Source: Stenotrophomonas rhizophila (GTDB lineage: Bacteria > Pseudomonadota > Gammaproteobacteria > Xanthomonadales > Xanthomonadaceae). Taken from it: 64,000 nt of DNA. Location of the stretch: NCBI RefSeq assembly GCF_020857975.1, contig NZ_JACWUO010000002.1, positions 1 to 64,000 of the forward strand, given 5' to 3'. Shown piece after piece: positions 44,448-53,955 of this stretch; within the stretch, counting starts at the first letter, position 1; the number at the start of each line of letters is the position of its first letter. The notes under the pieces were generated by a model. The model was not told the origin of the DNA. It did no database searches and was given only the letters and a program-made list of their open reading frames with translations. Both the position numbers and the translations under genes were made by a program.

Positions 44448-46298
44448 TCAACGTCCGCGCAGGAACCAGCGGTCGATTTCCGCCAGCGAAAAACGTGCCC
44501 AGGTCGGCCGCCCGTGGTTGCACTGCCCCGAGCGCTCGGTGGTCTCCATGTCGCGCAGCAGCGCGTTCATTTCCGGCACGGTCAACCGCCGGTTGGCGCG
44601 CACCGCGCCGTGGCAGGCCATGGTCGACAACAGTTCGTCGCGCGCGCTGGCGATGCGCCGGCTCTGGCCGTGTTCGCGCAGGTCGGTCAACACATCGCGC
44701 AGCAGGCCTTCCGGTTCGGCATTGGCCAGCAGCGCCGGAATGCTGCGCACATGCAGCGAACCGGGGCCGGAACGGGTGATTTCAAAGCCCAGCGCGGTCA
44801 GCGTATCGGCTTCGCGCTCGGCGGTATCGGCATCGCGCTCGCCCACCGCCAGGGTGATGGGCACCAGCAGCGGCTGCGCATGCAGGCCCATGCCGTCGTG
44901 GGCGGTCTTGAGCCGTTCGTAGCCGATGCGTTCGTGCGCGGCGTGCATGTCCACCACGATCAGCCCTTCGGCGTTTTCGGCCAGGATGTAGATGCCGTGC
45001 AGCTGCGCCACCGCGTAGCCCAGCGGCGGCACGCCGCTGTCGGCGGCGGTGGCCGGCAAGCCGTTCTGGCTGGGCATCGGCGGCAGCCCGGCCGACATCC
45101 CTGCCGCCGCCGGCGCGGCGTACAGCGCCGCATACGCCGCCGGTGCATCGGCCACCTGCAGGCCCAGCGGCGACTGCTGCGGGCGCCACGACGCCGGCAT
45201 GCCGCCACCACCGGCGAGCGCATAGCCGCTGCCGGCCAGGCGCTGGCCGGCCTCGCCCGCCGGCACCGCCTGCGCATCGGCACTGCCGGCGGTGGCGGTC
45301 ATCCCGGCGCGGGTTTCGGCCAGGGCCTCCTTGAGCGTGCGGTAGACGAAATCATGGATCAGCCGCGCATCGCGGAAGCGCACTTCGTGCTTGGCCGGAT
45401 GCACGTTGACGTCGACCCGGGTCGGGTCCAGTTCCAGGAACAGCACGTACGCCGGCTGGCGGCCATGGAACAGCACGTCGGCATAGGCCATCTTCACCGC
45501 GTGGGCGACGCTGCGGTCGCGCACCGAACGGCCGTTGACGTACAGGTACTGTTGGTCGGTGCTGGCCCGCGAATAATGCGGCTGCGCGATCCAACCATGC
45601 AGGCGCAGGCCGGCACCGCTGTGGTCCACGCGCAAGGCCTGCGCGGCGAAATCCTCGCCCAGGGTCTCGCCCAGGCGCGCATCGGAATACAGGTCGCCGG
45701 GCTTGTAGCGGCGCGACGGCTTGCCGTTGTGCGACACCCGCAGTTCCACGTCCGGGCGCGCCAGCGCCAGCGAGCGCAGCCACTCTTCGATATGGCCCAG
45801 CTCGGTGCGTTCGGCGCGCAGGAACTTGCGCCGTGCCGGCACGTTGTAGAACAGCTCGCGCACTTCCACCGTGGTACCCGGCGCATGCGCGCGCGGGGTC
45901 ACCTGGCCGAGCTTGCCGCCTTCGATCTGCAGCGCCGAACCATGTTCGTCGCCGGGACGGCGCGAGGCCAGGGTGAAGCGGCTGACCGAGGCGATCGACG
46001 GCAGGGCTTCGCCGCGGAACCCCAGCGTGGCCACCGCTTCGAGGTCGTCCAGGCTGGCGATCTTGCTGGTAGCATGCCGCGATACCGCCAGCGCCAGTTC
46101 TTCCGGGGCGATGCCGCCGCCGTCGTCGCGGATGCGGATCAACCGCACCCCGCCCTCTTCCAGGTCGATGTCCACGCGCGTGGCACCGGCATCGAGCGCA
46201 TTCTCGACCAACTCCTTGACCACCGAGGCCGGGCGCTCGACCACTTCGCCGGCGGCGATCTGGTTGATCAGGATCTCGGGCAGCTGGCGGATGCTCAT
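44448..46298 (-). CDS. mutL: DNA mismatch repair protein MutL (endonuclease type)
   Basis: A 616-residue MutL. The N-terminal GHKL ATPase has [25 protein letters not shown] and [11 protein letters not shown] Gly/Ala/Pro-rich linker (about 335-420) leads to the C-terminal dimer domain. There [12 protein letters not shown] fits the DQHA-X2-E-X4-E endonuclease motif with Met for Gln, and QCNHGRPT fits the C-terminal CPHGRP-like motif. The protein is therefore expected to nick DNA itself, as in bacteria lacking MutH. Start ATG 46298; the frame remains open well upstream, but that is repeat and amiC antisense. Confidence 0.93.
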   Translation of the reverse strand: MSIRQLPEILINQIAAGEVVERPASVVKELVENALDAGATRVDIDLEEGGVRLIRIRDDGGGIAPEELALAVSRHATSKIASLDDLEAVATLGFRGEALPSIASVSRFTLASRRPGDEHGSALQIEGGKLGQVTPRAHAPGTTVEVRELFYNVPARRKFLRAERTELGHIEEWLRSLALARPDVELRVSHNGKPSRRYKPGDLYSDARLGETLGEDFAAQALRVDHSGAGLRLHGWIAQPHYSRASTDQQYLYVNGRSVRDRSVAHAVKMAYADVLFHGRQPAYVLFLELDPTRVDVNVHPAKHEVRFRDARLIHDFVYRTLKEALAETRAGMTATAGSADAQAVPAGEAGQRLAGSGYALAGGGGMPASWRPQQSPLGLQVADAPAAYAALYAAPAAAGMSAGLPPMPSQNGLPATAADSGVPPLGYAVAQLHGIYILAENAEGLIVVDMHAAHERIGYERLKTAHDGMGLHAQPLLVPITLAVGERDADTAEREADTLTALGFEITRSGPGSLHVRSIPALLANAEPEGLLRDVLTDLREHGQSRRIASARDELLSTMACHGAVRANRRLTVPEMNALLRDMETTERSGQCNHGRPTWARFSLAEIDRWFLRGR

Positions 46299-46377
46299 GC
46301 GCGCCTCCGGCAACGGAGGAACACAGGGCTGGAAGCGAGGGAGAATCGGGCGGTCGACATCATCCGGGGATGATAGC

Positions 46378-46541
46378 GTAGGTCCGAGCCATGCCCGGGC
46401 AGCGCGGCGCTGGAAAGGGCAGGTCCGAGCCATGCTCGGACAACGCAGCGTCGGAAAGGGTAGGCCCGAGCCATGCTCGGACAACGCAGCGTCGGAAAGG
46501 GTAGGCCCGAGCCATGCTCGGACAACGCAGCGTCGGAAGGG
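46378..46541. repeat. Four tandem 41-bp repeats, each headed by a SMAG-like stem
   Basis: Units start at 46378, 46419, 46460 and 46501 with GTAG (GCAG in the second), then GCCCGAGCCATGCTCGGACA-like sequence and GCAGCGTCGGAAAGG. The last two units are almost identical, and the first is the most diverged. The repeats are contiguous with no spacers. They lie between amiC and mutL on a shared transcript direction. Confidence 0.88.
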
Positions 46542-46569
46542 AGAGCATCCGACCATCGGCCGGATCCAA

Positions 46570-46599
46570 GCAAATAATCCGCTTCGGCGGATTATTTGC
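46570..46599 (-). terminator. Hairpin overlapping the amiC stop codon
   Basis: GCAAATAATCCGC and GCGGATTATTTGC form a perfect 13-bp stem with a four-base loop; on the minus strand the amiC TAA lies in the first arm. The following bases are not a clean T-run. The plan TAATCCG-loop-CGGATTA beginning at a TAA stop is shared with efp (31751-31773). Confidence 0.65.
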
Positions 46600-48154
46600 T
46601 GCCGCCGGCCACCGTGCTGGCCGCGTCGATTTCGACCTGCGCGCGGGCAGCGTACAGCGTGCCCGGCGGCGGCTGGCGGCTGAAGAAGGTATGCACGCCA
46701 TCGAGCACCGCGCCGGCGATCTGGCGCTGGTAGGCCGGGTCGATCAGGCGGCGCTCTTCGTCCGGGTTGGAGATGAAGGCCGTTTCCACCAGCATCGCCG
46801 GCATGTCCGAGGTGCGCAGCACCGCGAAGTTGGCGCGTTCGATGTTCGGCTTGTGGTTCTTGCCGATCCGCTTCAACCCACCCAGCACATGCCCGGCGGC
46901 GTCTTCGGAGGCCTTCATGTAACCGCTCTGGGCCAGGTCCAGCAGCACGTTGGCCAAGGTGCCCTCGGTCTGCTGCAGGCGCACGCCACCGACCAGGTCG
47001 GCGGCGTTTTCCTTGTCGGCCAGCCAGCGCGCACGCTGCGAGGAGGCGCCCTTGGTCGACAGCACATACACCGACGAACCGGTGGCAGCGCGGTTCTCGG
47101 CGGCGTCGGCGTGGATCGAGATGAAGATGTCGGCCTTGGCCGCCCGCGCCTTCTGCGCGCGCATCGGCAGCGGAATGAACACGTCGGTATCGCGGGTGAG
47201 GTAGGCCTTCAGGCCGGGCGTGGCATTGACCTGACGCGCCAGTTCGCGCGCCACTGCCAGGGTGATGTCTTTTTCGCGCTTGCCGGTCGGGCCGACCGCG
47301 CCGGGATCCTGGCCGCCGTGGCCGGGATCGATCGCCACCACCAGTTGGCGCATGCCCGCACGCATCTTGATCCGCGACGCCTCGCTGGGCATCACCGGGC
47401 GCGGCGGCTCGGCCGTAGCGACCGGCACCGGGGTCGGTGCAGGCACCACCACGGCGGTGGCCTGCCCGGCCAGGATCGCGGCGGGCGATGCGGCATTGCC
47501 GGCAGCGGCCACGTTGGCGGTAGTCGTTGCCGCCGGGGTGGCCGGGGCCGGCACCGGCGCGGCAGCCGTGGCGCTGGCCTGCTGGCGCACCGAGGCGGTC
47601 AGCAGCGCGGTCGCCCGCGCGGCATCGCTGCGCGCCTGGGCGGCTTCGGCCGGGGTCGGAGCGGAGGGACGGGGAGTCGCGGCAGGCGCCGCGGTGGTCG
47701 CGGCCGGCGTGGCTGCCGGCGCAGCGGGCGCCGCCGCCGTGCTGGCCACGCTCGTCGGGGCATCGCCCGGCCATTCGATCACCAGCCTGGAATCATTGCC
47801 CTGCTTGAGCATCTGCGGTTTGAACGGCGCCACCGACTCGGCCAGGTCGAATACCACCCGGAACGTGCCCGGCACCGGCTGGCCGGTACGCACCGCAGTG
47901 ACCACGCCCTTGGGCGCCGGCAGCTTGAGGTTGCGCACGGCACTGGAGTCGGGGAAATCCACCACCAGGCGGTTCGGGCCGGCCAGCGACAGCGTCTTGT
48001 AACCGCCGCTGCCGGACAGCGCGATCTCGGCGCGGGTACCGGTGGCACCGGTCTCCAGTGCGACCTGGCGGACTTCACCGGCCCACGCCAAGGCGCTCGC
48101 CAGACAGAGTCCGACGGCGGCGCAGATGGCAGTGAGCGGTTTCCCCAGTTGCAT
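46592..48154 (-). CDS. amiC: N-acetylmuramoyl-L-alanine amidase (AmiC/AmiB type, AMIN plus Amidase_3)
   Basis: A 520-residue periplasmic amidase that splits daughter-cell peptidoglycan. The signal peptide (about 1-25) is followed by an AMIN domain (about 28-130) that guides it to the septum, then a long Ala/Pro/Thr linker (about 135-275) and the zinc amidase domain. The zinc ligands are in [16 protein letters not shown], the Glu of KREKDI, and [12 protein letters not shown]; the catalytic Glu is in [10 protein letters not shown]. It normally needs an activator such as EnvC or NlpD. tsaE lies upstream, mutL downstream, a conserved order (tsaE-amiC-mutL). Confidence 0.93.
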   Translation of the reverse strand: MQLGKPLTAICAAVGLCLASALAWAGEVRQVALETGATGTRAEIALSGSGGYKTLSLAGPNRLVVDFPDSSAVRNLKLPAPKGVVTAVRTGQPVPGTFRVVFDLAESVAPFKPQMLKQGNDSRLVIEWPGDAPTSVASTAAAPAAPAATPAATTAAPAATPRPSAPTPAEAAQARSDAARATALLTASVRQQASATAAAPVPAPATPAATTTANVAAAGNAASPAAILAGQATAVVVPAPTPVPVATAEPPRPVMPSEASRIKMRAGMRQLVVAIDPGHGGQDPGAVGPTGKREKDITLAVARELARQVNATPGLKAYLTRDTDVFIPLPMRAQKARAAKADIFISIHADAAENRAATGSSVYVLSTKGASSQRARWLADKENAADLVGGVRLQQTEGTLANVLLDLAQSGYMKASEDAAGHVLGGLKRIGKNHKPNIERANFAVLRTSDMPAMLVETAFISNPDEERRLIDPAYQRQIAGAVLDGVHTFFSRQPPPGTLYAARAQVEIDAASTVAGGSK

Positions 48155-48236
48155 AGGTCAGGATTCAATCACCGCCCTGAACGAAATGCAACACCTTTTC
48201 CCTTAATAATCCGTAACCTGCCGGTCCTTCCTAGTG

Positions 48237-48719
48237 TCAGCCGACAGATATGGTCTGCAAGTCGCCCCCTTGCGGCAGCCGGGCGAGCCATTCGCGACCC
48301 GCGTCGCTAGCTGCAGTGAGACGCACGCGGCGCCCCTGACCCTCGATCTCCAAGGCCACGATCAGGTCGCTGGGCGGCAACGCGCCGGCCCCACGCTCAG
48401 GCCATTCGACCAGCCACAGCGAGGCGGTGCCCTCATCCAGGCCAAGGAAATCCAGCTCTTCGGCCTGGCCGATGCGGTACAGGTCCAGGTGCCACGCTTC
48501 CTGCCCATCGGCCAGCGGATAGCGTTCGACCAGGGTGTAGGTCGGGCTGCGGATCGCGCCCTGCACGCCCAGCGCGCGCAGCAGCGCGCGGGCCAGGGTG
48601 GACTTGCCCGCGCCCAGGTCGCCCCGCAGCTGCATCACCGCCTGTGGCGGGCGGGTGGCGGCCAGCCATTGCCCCAGCAGGTCGGTGTCTTCGCTCTGGG
48701 CCAGGAAAAACTCGATCAT
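48237..48719 (-). CDS. tsaE: tRNA threonylcarbamoyladenosine biosynthesis ATPase TsaE
   Basis: A 160-residue P-loop protein (YjeE family). Walker A is GDLGAGKST (about 33-41), with SPTYTLVERY and HLDLYRI following. It works with TsaB and TsaD to make t6A at position 37 of tRNAs. ATG 48719 begins two bases after the nnr stop. The C-terminal segment is slightly longer than the E. coli protein. Confidence 0.93.
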   Translation of the reverse strand: MIEFFLAQSEDTDLLGQWLAATRPPQAVMQLRGDLGAGKSTLARALLRALGVQGAIRSPTYTLVERYPLADGQEAWHLDLYRIGQAEELDFLGLDEGTASLWLVEWPERGAGALPPSDLIVALEIEGQGRRVRLTAASDAGREWLARLPQGGDLQTISVG

Positions 48720-48721
48720 GT

Positions 48722-50200
48722 TCAACGGTCCGGATTGACCAGCCGGCGCAGCGGCACCAGCAGGTCGGTGGGAAGCAGGCCGCGCTGGCCCTGGCTGGCG
48801 GCGGCATCGCCGGCCAGTCCGTGCAGCAGCGCCCCGGTGCTGGCCGCCGTGAAGGCGTCCAGGCCTTGCGCGCGCAGGGCGGCAATGATGCCGGTCAACA
48901 GGTCGCCCATGCCACCCACGGCCATGCCGGGGTTGCCGGCGGCAATCACCCGCGGCGTTGCCTGCGGTGCGGCAATGACGGTGCCGGCGCCCTTGAGCAC
49001 CACCATCGCATGGAAACGTTCGGCCAGCGCCTGCGCGGCGGCATAGCGGTCGGCCTGCACCTGGGCGGTGGTGGTCTGCAGCAGGCGCGCCGCTTCGCCC
49101 GGATGCGGGGTGAGGATCGCATCGTGCAGCGGCTGGGCATCCCGTGCCAGCAGGTTCAACGCATCGGCATCGACCACCAGCGGTTTGCCGCTGTCCCGTA
49201 CCAGCCGCCACAGTTCATGCGCCCAGTCGTCCTGGCCCAGCCCCGGGCCGACCGCGACCACCCCGGCGCGCGGCAGCAGTGCGCGCAGGTCCTGGGCATC
49301 GCTGACCGCATGCACCATCGCCTCGGGCAGGCGCGCCAGCAATGGCGCCACATGCGCGGCCTGGGTCGCCACGCTGACCAGCCCGGCACCGGCGCGCAAT
49401 ACCGCTTCGCTGGCCAGCAGCACCGCGCCACCGCTGCCGGTGTTGCCGCCCACGCACAGCACGTGGCCGGACTCGCCCTTGTGGGTATTGGCCCGGCGCG
49501 GCGGCAGCGCCGCGCGCAGCTGCGCCGGCTGCCACAGCTGCGCACTGGCGGTGACCGCGGCCGCAGCCGCATCGGGCAGTACCAACCCGGCCAACTCGCG
49601 GTCGCCGGCATGCTCCAGCGCCGCGCCGGTATACAGGCCCTGGTGGCGCACGATGAACTGCACGGTGACACTGGCGCGCACCGCCACGCCCGGCACCGCG
49701 CCACGGTCGGCATCCACGCCGCTGGGCACGTCCAGCGCCAGCACCGGGATGCCGGCCTGGTTGACCGCCTCGATCAGGCCCTGCGCAGCGGCGCCGGGCG
49801 CGCGGTTCAGGCCCAGGCCGTACAGCGCGTCCACCAGCACGTCGGCATCGGGCAAGCTGGTGTCGAACGCCGCCACACTGCCGCCGGCGGCGGTAAAGCC
49901 GGCCACCGCCCGCTGCGCCAGCGGCGTGGCGGGCGCCGCGTCAGGCAGGCGCAGCACCTGCACCTGCCGGCCGGCCTGGCGCGCCAGACGTGCCAGCACA
50001 TAGCCATCGCCGCCGTTGTTGCCCGGCCCCACCAGCACGCAGATGCGCTGGGCCTGCGGCCAATGCCGCAGCAGGCACTGCCAGGCGGCCTGGCCGGCCT
50101 GCTCCATCAGCGCGGCACCACCATCGCCCAGCAGGGCACTGGCCTGGGCGTCGATCCGGCGCGCGGCAGCGATATCGAACAGTTCAGCGGGCTCGGGCAT
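48722..50200 (-). CDS. nnr: Bifunctional NAD(P)H-hydrate epimerase/dehydratase
   Basis: A 492-residue protein with two domains. The N-terminal YjeF_N epimerase (about 1-210) has VGPGNNGGDGY and LDVPSGVDAD. The C-terminal ADP-dependent dehydratase (about 225-492) has NTHKGESGHVL, GPGLGQDDWA, LTPHPGEAARLL and GNPGMAVGGMGDLLTG. It repairs hydrated NADH and NADPH. It is divergent from queG with only 23 bp between, and upstream of tsaE, as in many gammaproteobacteria. Confidence 0.94.
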   Translation of the reverse strand: MPEPAELFDIAAARRIDAQASALLGDGGAALMEQAGQAAWQCLLRHWPQAQRICVLVGPGNNGGDGYVLARLARQAGRQVQVLRLPDAAPATPLAQRAVAGFTAAGGSVAAFDTSLPDADVLVDALYGLGLNRAPGAAAQGLIEAVNQAGIPVLALDVPSGVDADRGAVPGVAVRASVTVQFIVRHQGLYTGAALEHAGDRELAGLVLPDAAAAAVTASAQLWQPAQLRAALPPRRANTHKGESGHVLCVGGNTGSGGAVLLASEAVLRAGAGLVSVATQAAHVAPLLARLPEAMVHAVSDAQDLRALLPRAGVVAVGPGLGQDDWAHELWRLVRDSGKPLVVDADALNLLARDAQPLHDAILTPHPGEAARLLQTTTAQVQADRYAAAQALAERFHAMVVLKGAGTVIAAPQATPRVIAAGNPGMAVGGMGDLLTGIIAALRAQGLDAFTAASTGALLHGLAGDAAASQGQRGLLPTDLLVPLRRLVNPDR

Positions 50201-50223
50201 GCCGGGATTCTATACTTGTCGCC

Positions 50224-51309
50224 ATGTCCGCTGTCCCGCTGCCCGCCCCCGTCAACCTGGCCCGCGCTGCCGAACGCATCGCGGCGATCTCGCGCGCGCA
50301 CGGTTTCCAGCGCTGCGGCATCTCGGGCATCGACCTGGCCGAGGACGAAGCGCATCTGGCCGACTGGCTGGGCAAGGGCCTGTACGGCACGATGGAATGG
50401 ATGGCGCGCCATGGCACGCTGCGCGCGCGCCCGGCCGAACTGCTGCCCGGTACCGTGCGGGTGATTTCGGTGGGCATGGACTACGGCCACAAGGACGATG
50501 CGCAGGCCTGGGACACCCTGCACGATGGCGACCGCGCCTATGTCGCGCGCTATGCGCTGGGCCGCGATTACCACAAGCTGATCCGCAACCGCCTGCAGAA
50601 ATGCGCCGATGCCATCGCCGCGGAGATCGGCCCGTTCGGCTACCGCGTGTTCGTCGATTCGGCACCGGTGCTGGAACGTGCGCTGGCGCGCAACGCCGGG
50701 CTGGGTTGGATCGGCAAGCACACCTGCCTGATCGACAAGCAGGGCGGTTCATGGTTCTTCCTGGGCGAGATCTACATCGACCTGCCATTGCCGGTGGATA
50801 CCCCGGCCAGCGCGCATTGCGGCACCTGCACCCGCTGCATCGATGTGTGCCCGACCCAGGCCATCATCGGCCCGCAGCGGCTGGATGCGCGCCGCTGCAT
50901 TTCCTACCTGACCATCGAACACGACGGCGCCATTCCCGAAGCGCTGCGTCCGCTGATCGGCAACCGCATCTACGGCTGCGACGACTGCCAGCTGGTGTGC
51001 CCGTGGAACAAGTTCGCCCGGCGCACCGACGAGCCGGATTTCCGCGCCCGCAACGACCTGGACACCGCCTCGCTGGCACAGCTGTTCGCCTGGGACGAAG
51101 ACGAATTCCTGCGCCGCACCGAAGGCAGCCCGATCCGCCGCAGCGGCCACGAACGCTGGCTGCGCAACATCGCCGTGGCGCTGGGCAATGCACCGGGCCA
51201 CGCCGACACGCTGGCCGCCCTGCATGCGCGCCGCGCCCATCCTTCGGCGATCGTGCGCGAACACGTGGAATGGGCGCTGCAGCAGCACGCCGGGCGCGGC
51301 GCGCGGTGA
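50224..51309 (+). CDS. queG: Epoxyqueuosine reductase
   Basis: A 361-residue cobalamin-dependent iron-sulfur protein for the last step of queuosine synthesis. Two 4Fe-4S binding motifs, CGTCTRCIDVCPTQAI and CDDCQLVCPWN, lie at about residues 200-260. AGLGWIGKHTCLI and ISYLTIEHDGAIPE are family signatures. ATG 50224 is the start. It is divergent from nnr, a common arrangement. gluQ at 40048 uses queuosine-tRNA. Confidence 0.94.
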   Translation: MSAVPLPAPVNLARAAERIAAISRAHGFQRCGISGIDLAEDEAHLADWLGKGLYGTMEWMARHGTLRARPAELLPGTVRVISVGMDYGHKDDAQAWDTLHDGDRAYVARYALGRDYHKLIRNRLQKCADAIAAEIGPFGYRVFVDSAPVLERALARNAGLGWIGKHTCLIDKQGGSWFFLGEIYIDLPLPVDTPASAHCGTCTRCIDVCPTQAIIGPQRLDARRCISYLTIEHDGAIPEALRPLIGNRIYGCDDCQLVCPWNKFARRTDEPDFRARNDLDTASLAQLFAWDEDEFLRRTEGSPIRRSGHERWLRNIAVALGNAPGHADTLAALHARRAHPSAIVREHVEWALQQHAGRGAR

Positions 51310-51357
51310 AGACGCTTGTGCGACCATGGGCGTCCGTTCGTACCGTTTGACCCGTCC

Positions 51358-52704
51358 ATGGACCGCAGCGCGCAGATTCTCACGCCCAGCCAGCTCAACA
51401 TCCTGGCCCGCGACCTGCTGGAAGGCGCCTTCCCGCTGATCTGGGTCGAGGCCGAGCTGGGCAGCGTGACCCGCCCGGCATCGGGGCATATGTACTTCAC
51501 GCTCAAGGACGCCCGTTCGCAGATCCGCGCGGCCCTGTTCAAACCCAAGAGCCAGTGGCTGAAGTTCATCCCGCGCGAAGGCATGCGCGTGCTGGCGCGT
51601 GGCCGGCTGACCCTGTACGAGGCGCGCGGCGAGTACCAGCTGGTGCTGGACCACATGGAAGAAGCCGGCGAAGGCGCGCTGCGCCGGGCCTATGAGCAGC
51701 TCAAGGCACGGCTGGAAGCGGAGGGCCTGTTCGCGCCCGAACGCAAGCGCGCCCTGCCCGCCCACGTGCGCCGCCTGGCGGTGATCACCTCGCCCACCGG
51801 CGCGGCCGTGCGCGACGTGCTCAGCGTGCTGCAGCGGCGCTTCCCGCTGCTGGAAGTAGACCTGCTGCCCAGCCTGGTACAAGGCGACAGCGCCGCCGCG
51901 CAGATCACCGCCCTGCTGCGCAGCGCCGATGCCAGCGGCCGCTACGATGTGATCCTGCTGACCCGCGGTGGCGGGTCGATGGAAGACCTGTGGGCGTTCA
52001 ACGACGAACAGCTGGCGCGCGCGATCGCCGCCAGCCAGACCCCGGTGGTCTCGGCGGTAGGCCACGAAACCGACTTCAGCCTGGCCGACTTCGCCGCCGA
52101 CCTGCGCGCGCCCACTCCCTCGGTCGCCGCCGAACTGCTGGTGCCCGACCAGCGCGATCTGCTCCAACATGTGCGCCGCCTGGACGCGCGCCTGGCGCAG
52201 TTGCAACGGCACGGCCTGGGCCAGGCCATGCAGCGCGCCGACCGCGCCCTGCTGCGGTTGAACGCGCACAGCCCGCATGCCCGCCTGCAATTGCTGCAGC
52301 GGCGCCAGCAGGACCTGGGCCGGCGCCTGTCGGCGCTGTGGCAACGACAGCACGAGCGCCGCCTGGCGCAGCTGCGCCACGCCGCGGTGGCGCTGCGCAA
52401 CGGCCACCCGCAGCGCCGCCTGGACGCACTGCGCGAGCGCCTGCAGCGCCTGCAGCCACGTGCCGAGGCGGCCATCGCCCGCCAACTGCAGGGCGACAGC
52501 CTGCGCCTGCGCGCGCTGGCGCGCTCGATGGAAGCGGTCAGCCCACTGGCCACCGTCGCCCGCGGCTACGCCATCCTGACCCGCGACGACGACGGCAGCC
52601 TGGTGCGCTCACCGCTGCAGGTGCGGCCCGGCGATACGCTCAAGGCGCGCGTGCAGGACGGCGAGATCGCCGTCACGGTCAGCGACCCGAACCAGCCCAG
52701 CTAG
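51358..52704 (+). CDS. xseA: Exodeoxyribonuclease VII large subunit
   Basis: A 448-residue XseA. The N-terminal OB-fold (about 10-105; [20 protein letters not shown]) is followed by the catalytic region with [33 protein letters not shown] and [16 protein letters not shown] long helical segment (about 270-390), rich in Arg, Leu and Gln, precedes the C-terminal [12 protein letters not shown]. The small subunit xseB is not in the window. ATG 51358 is preferred; TTG 51316 is in frame. Confidence 0.93.
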   Translation: MDRSAQILTPSQLNILARDLLEGAFPLIWVEAELGSVTRPASGHMYFTLKDARSQIRAALFKPKSQWLKFIPREGMRVLARGRLTLYEARGEYQLVLDHMEEAGEGALRRAYEQLKARLEAEGLFAPERKRALPAHVRRLAVITSPTGAAVRDVLSVLQRRFPLLEVDLLPSLVQGDSAAAQITALLRSADASGRYDVILLTRGGGSMEDLWAFNDEQLARAIAASQTPVVSAVGHETDFSLADFAADLRAPTPSVAAELLVPDQRDLLQHVRRLDARLAQLQRHGLGQAMQRADRALLRLNAHSPHARLQLLQRRQQDLGRRLSALWQRQHERRLAQLRHAAVALRNGHPQRRLDALRERLQRLQPRAEAAIARQLQGDSLRLRALARSMEAVSPLATVARGYAILTRDDDGSLVRSPLQVRPGDTLKARVQDGEIAVTVSDPNQPS

Positions 52705-52710
52705 GTTGCC

Positions 52711-52823
52711 GTAGAGCCGGGCTCTGCCCGGCTGCGGTTGTGGTTGTGGTTTCGTTGGACGTTGACGATGATCGCGAAGCGGAAGAAGCACGGCAACGGC
52801 AGCCGGGCAGAGCCCGGCGCTAC
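52711..52823. repeat. REPIN: inverted SMAG pair with 70-bp spacer
   Basis: GTAGAGCCGGGCTCTGCCCG starts the left unit and its inverted counterpart ends GGCGCTAC at 52823. The spacer (about 52736-52800) has the low-complexity GCGGTTGTGGTTGTGGTTTC and no gene. It lies between the convergent xseA and M48 genes. Confidence 0.82.
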
Positions 52824-52953
52824 GGGCAGAGGTTGCATCGGCACCGTCGGCCGCATGGCCGCATCTGCCACAAAGCCGCGTCGGCGCAGCGGCCGCAAAG
52901 ACCACATCGGCCACACAGCGCCCACATCGGCATTCTTGCCCGCGCGCCCTCGC

Positions 52954-53856
52954 TCAGCCGCCCGCGCTTTCGCAGAACTTCTGCCGGTACTCCATCGCCT
53001 TGGGCATCAAGGCCTGCAGGTTCTGGATGCGCGTGCCCGGATTGGGATGGGTCGAAGAGAACTCCGGCGGCGCCTGCCCGCCACTGGCCTGCCCCATCCG
53101 CTCCCACAGCGGCACCGCCTCGCGCGGGTCGAAACACGCCGCCGCCGCCAGCATCAACCCCACCTCGTCGGCCTGGGTCTCATGGCTGCGCGCGTACGGC
53201 AGAAGGTAGCCATAGCCCATCGCCGACATCATCATCTGTTGCTGCTGCGGGTCCATCCCGCTGGCCGCGCCGGCCATCTGCCCGATCTGGGTCAGCTTCT
53301 GCTGTGCCATGCGCTGGGCGCCATGGCGCAGCAGTGCATGGGCGATCTCATGGCCCATCACCACCGCCATCGCATCCATGGTGCGCGCCACCGGGATCAG
53401 CCCGGTATACACCGCCATCTTGCCGCCGGGCAGGCAGAACGCATTGGCCTGTTCGGACGGGATCACATTGACCTCCCACTCGAAATCGCGCGCGAAGTGC
53501 GCCGGCTTCAGGCCATGCTCCTGCGCCAGCGCGGTTTCCACCACGTCCACCTTGGCGATCAGCCGCTGCGCGATGGCGCGGATGTCGCGCGACTGCGGTG
53601 CATTGGGATCCAGTGGCCGCTCCTGCGCCAGGATCTCCTGGTAGGCCTGCAGGCCCAGCGCCTTCTCCTGGCTGGCGTCCAGCGAACTGTCGATCAGCAC
53701 CCGCTCGCCGGTATACGGGTCCACCGCACGGTTGGAAAACCAGTAGTACGCCGCATAGCCGGCAAAGGCCAGCAGCACCCACCAGCGGATGTTGCCGAAC
53801 AACCCCGGCCGCCGGGCCCGGCCCTGTTGCTGACCGCCGAATGGATCGTTGCGCAT
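52954..53856 (-). CDS. M48 family metallopeptidase (LoiP/BepA-related)
   Basis: A 300-residue protein with one N-terminal membrane span (about 24-42) and no lipobox. The zinc motif HEIAHALLRHG (about residue 163) and the third ligand region SHETQADEVG are present. The Pro/Gln/Met-rich loop GMDPQQQQMMMSAMG separates them. FSSTHPNPGTRI is the substrate-side motif of this group. It probably degrades misfolded envelope proteins. It is downstream of the SUMF1-domain gene on the same strand (99 bp). Confidence 0.88.
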   Translation of the reverse strand: MRNDPFGGQQQGRARRPGLFGNIRWWVLLAFAGYAAYYWFSNRAVDPYTGERVLIDSSLDASQEKALGLQAYQEILAQERPLDPNAPQSRDIRAIAQRLIAKVDVVETALAQEHGLKPAHFARDFEWEVNVIPSEQANAFCLPGGKMAVYTGLIPVARTMDAMAVVMGHEIAHALLRHGAQRMAQQKLTQIGQMAGAASGMDPQQQQMMMSAMGYGYLLPYARSHETQADEVGLMLAAAACFDPREAVPLWERMGQASGGQAPPEFSSTHPNPGTRIQNLQALMPKAMEYRQKFCESAGG

Positions 53857-53955
53857 GTTGCAGATTCCTGGCAGGACCGGCGCACCCTGGCCGGCACGGC
53901 GCCATCTTAGTGGGTGCGGTGTGATTTGGGGTGACGGCCGCCGGCCGCGCCCGGC

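Noticed and set aside
46378..46541. A CRISPR-like array
   Set aside because: The 41-bp units are contiguous, with no unique spacers, and no cas gene is near; each unit contains a SMAG-like hairpin.
44448..47774. A 1108-codon frame as a MutL fusion
   Set aside because: The upstream 492 codons are the tandem array and antisense of amiC; MutL has its own clean start at 46298.
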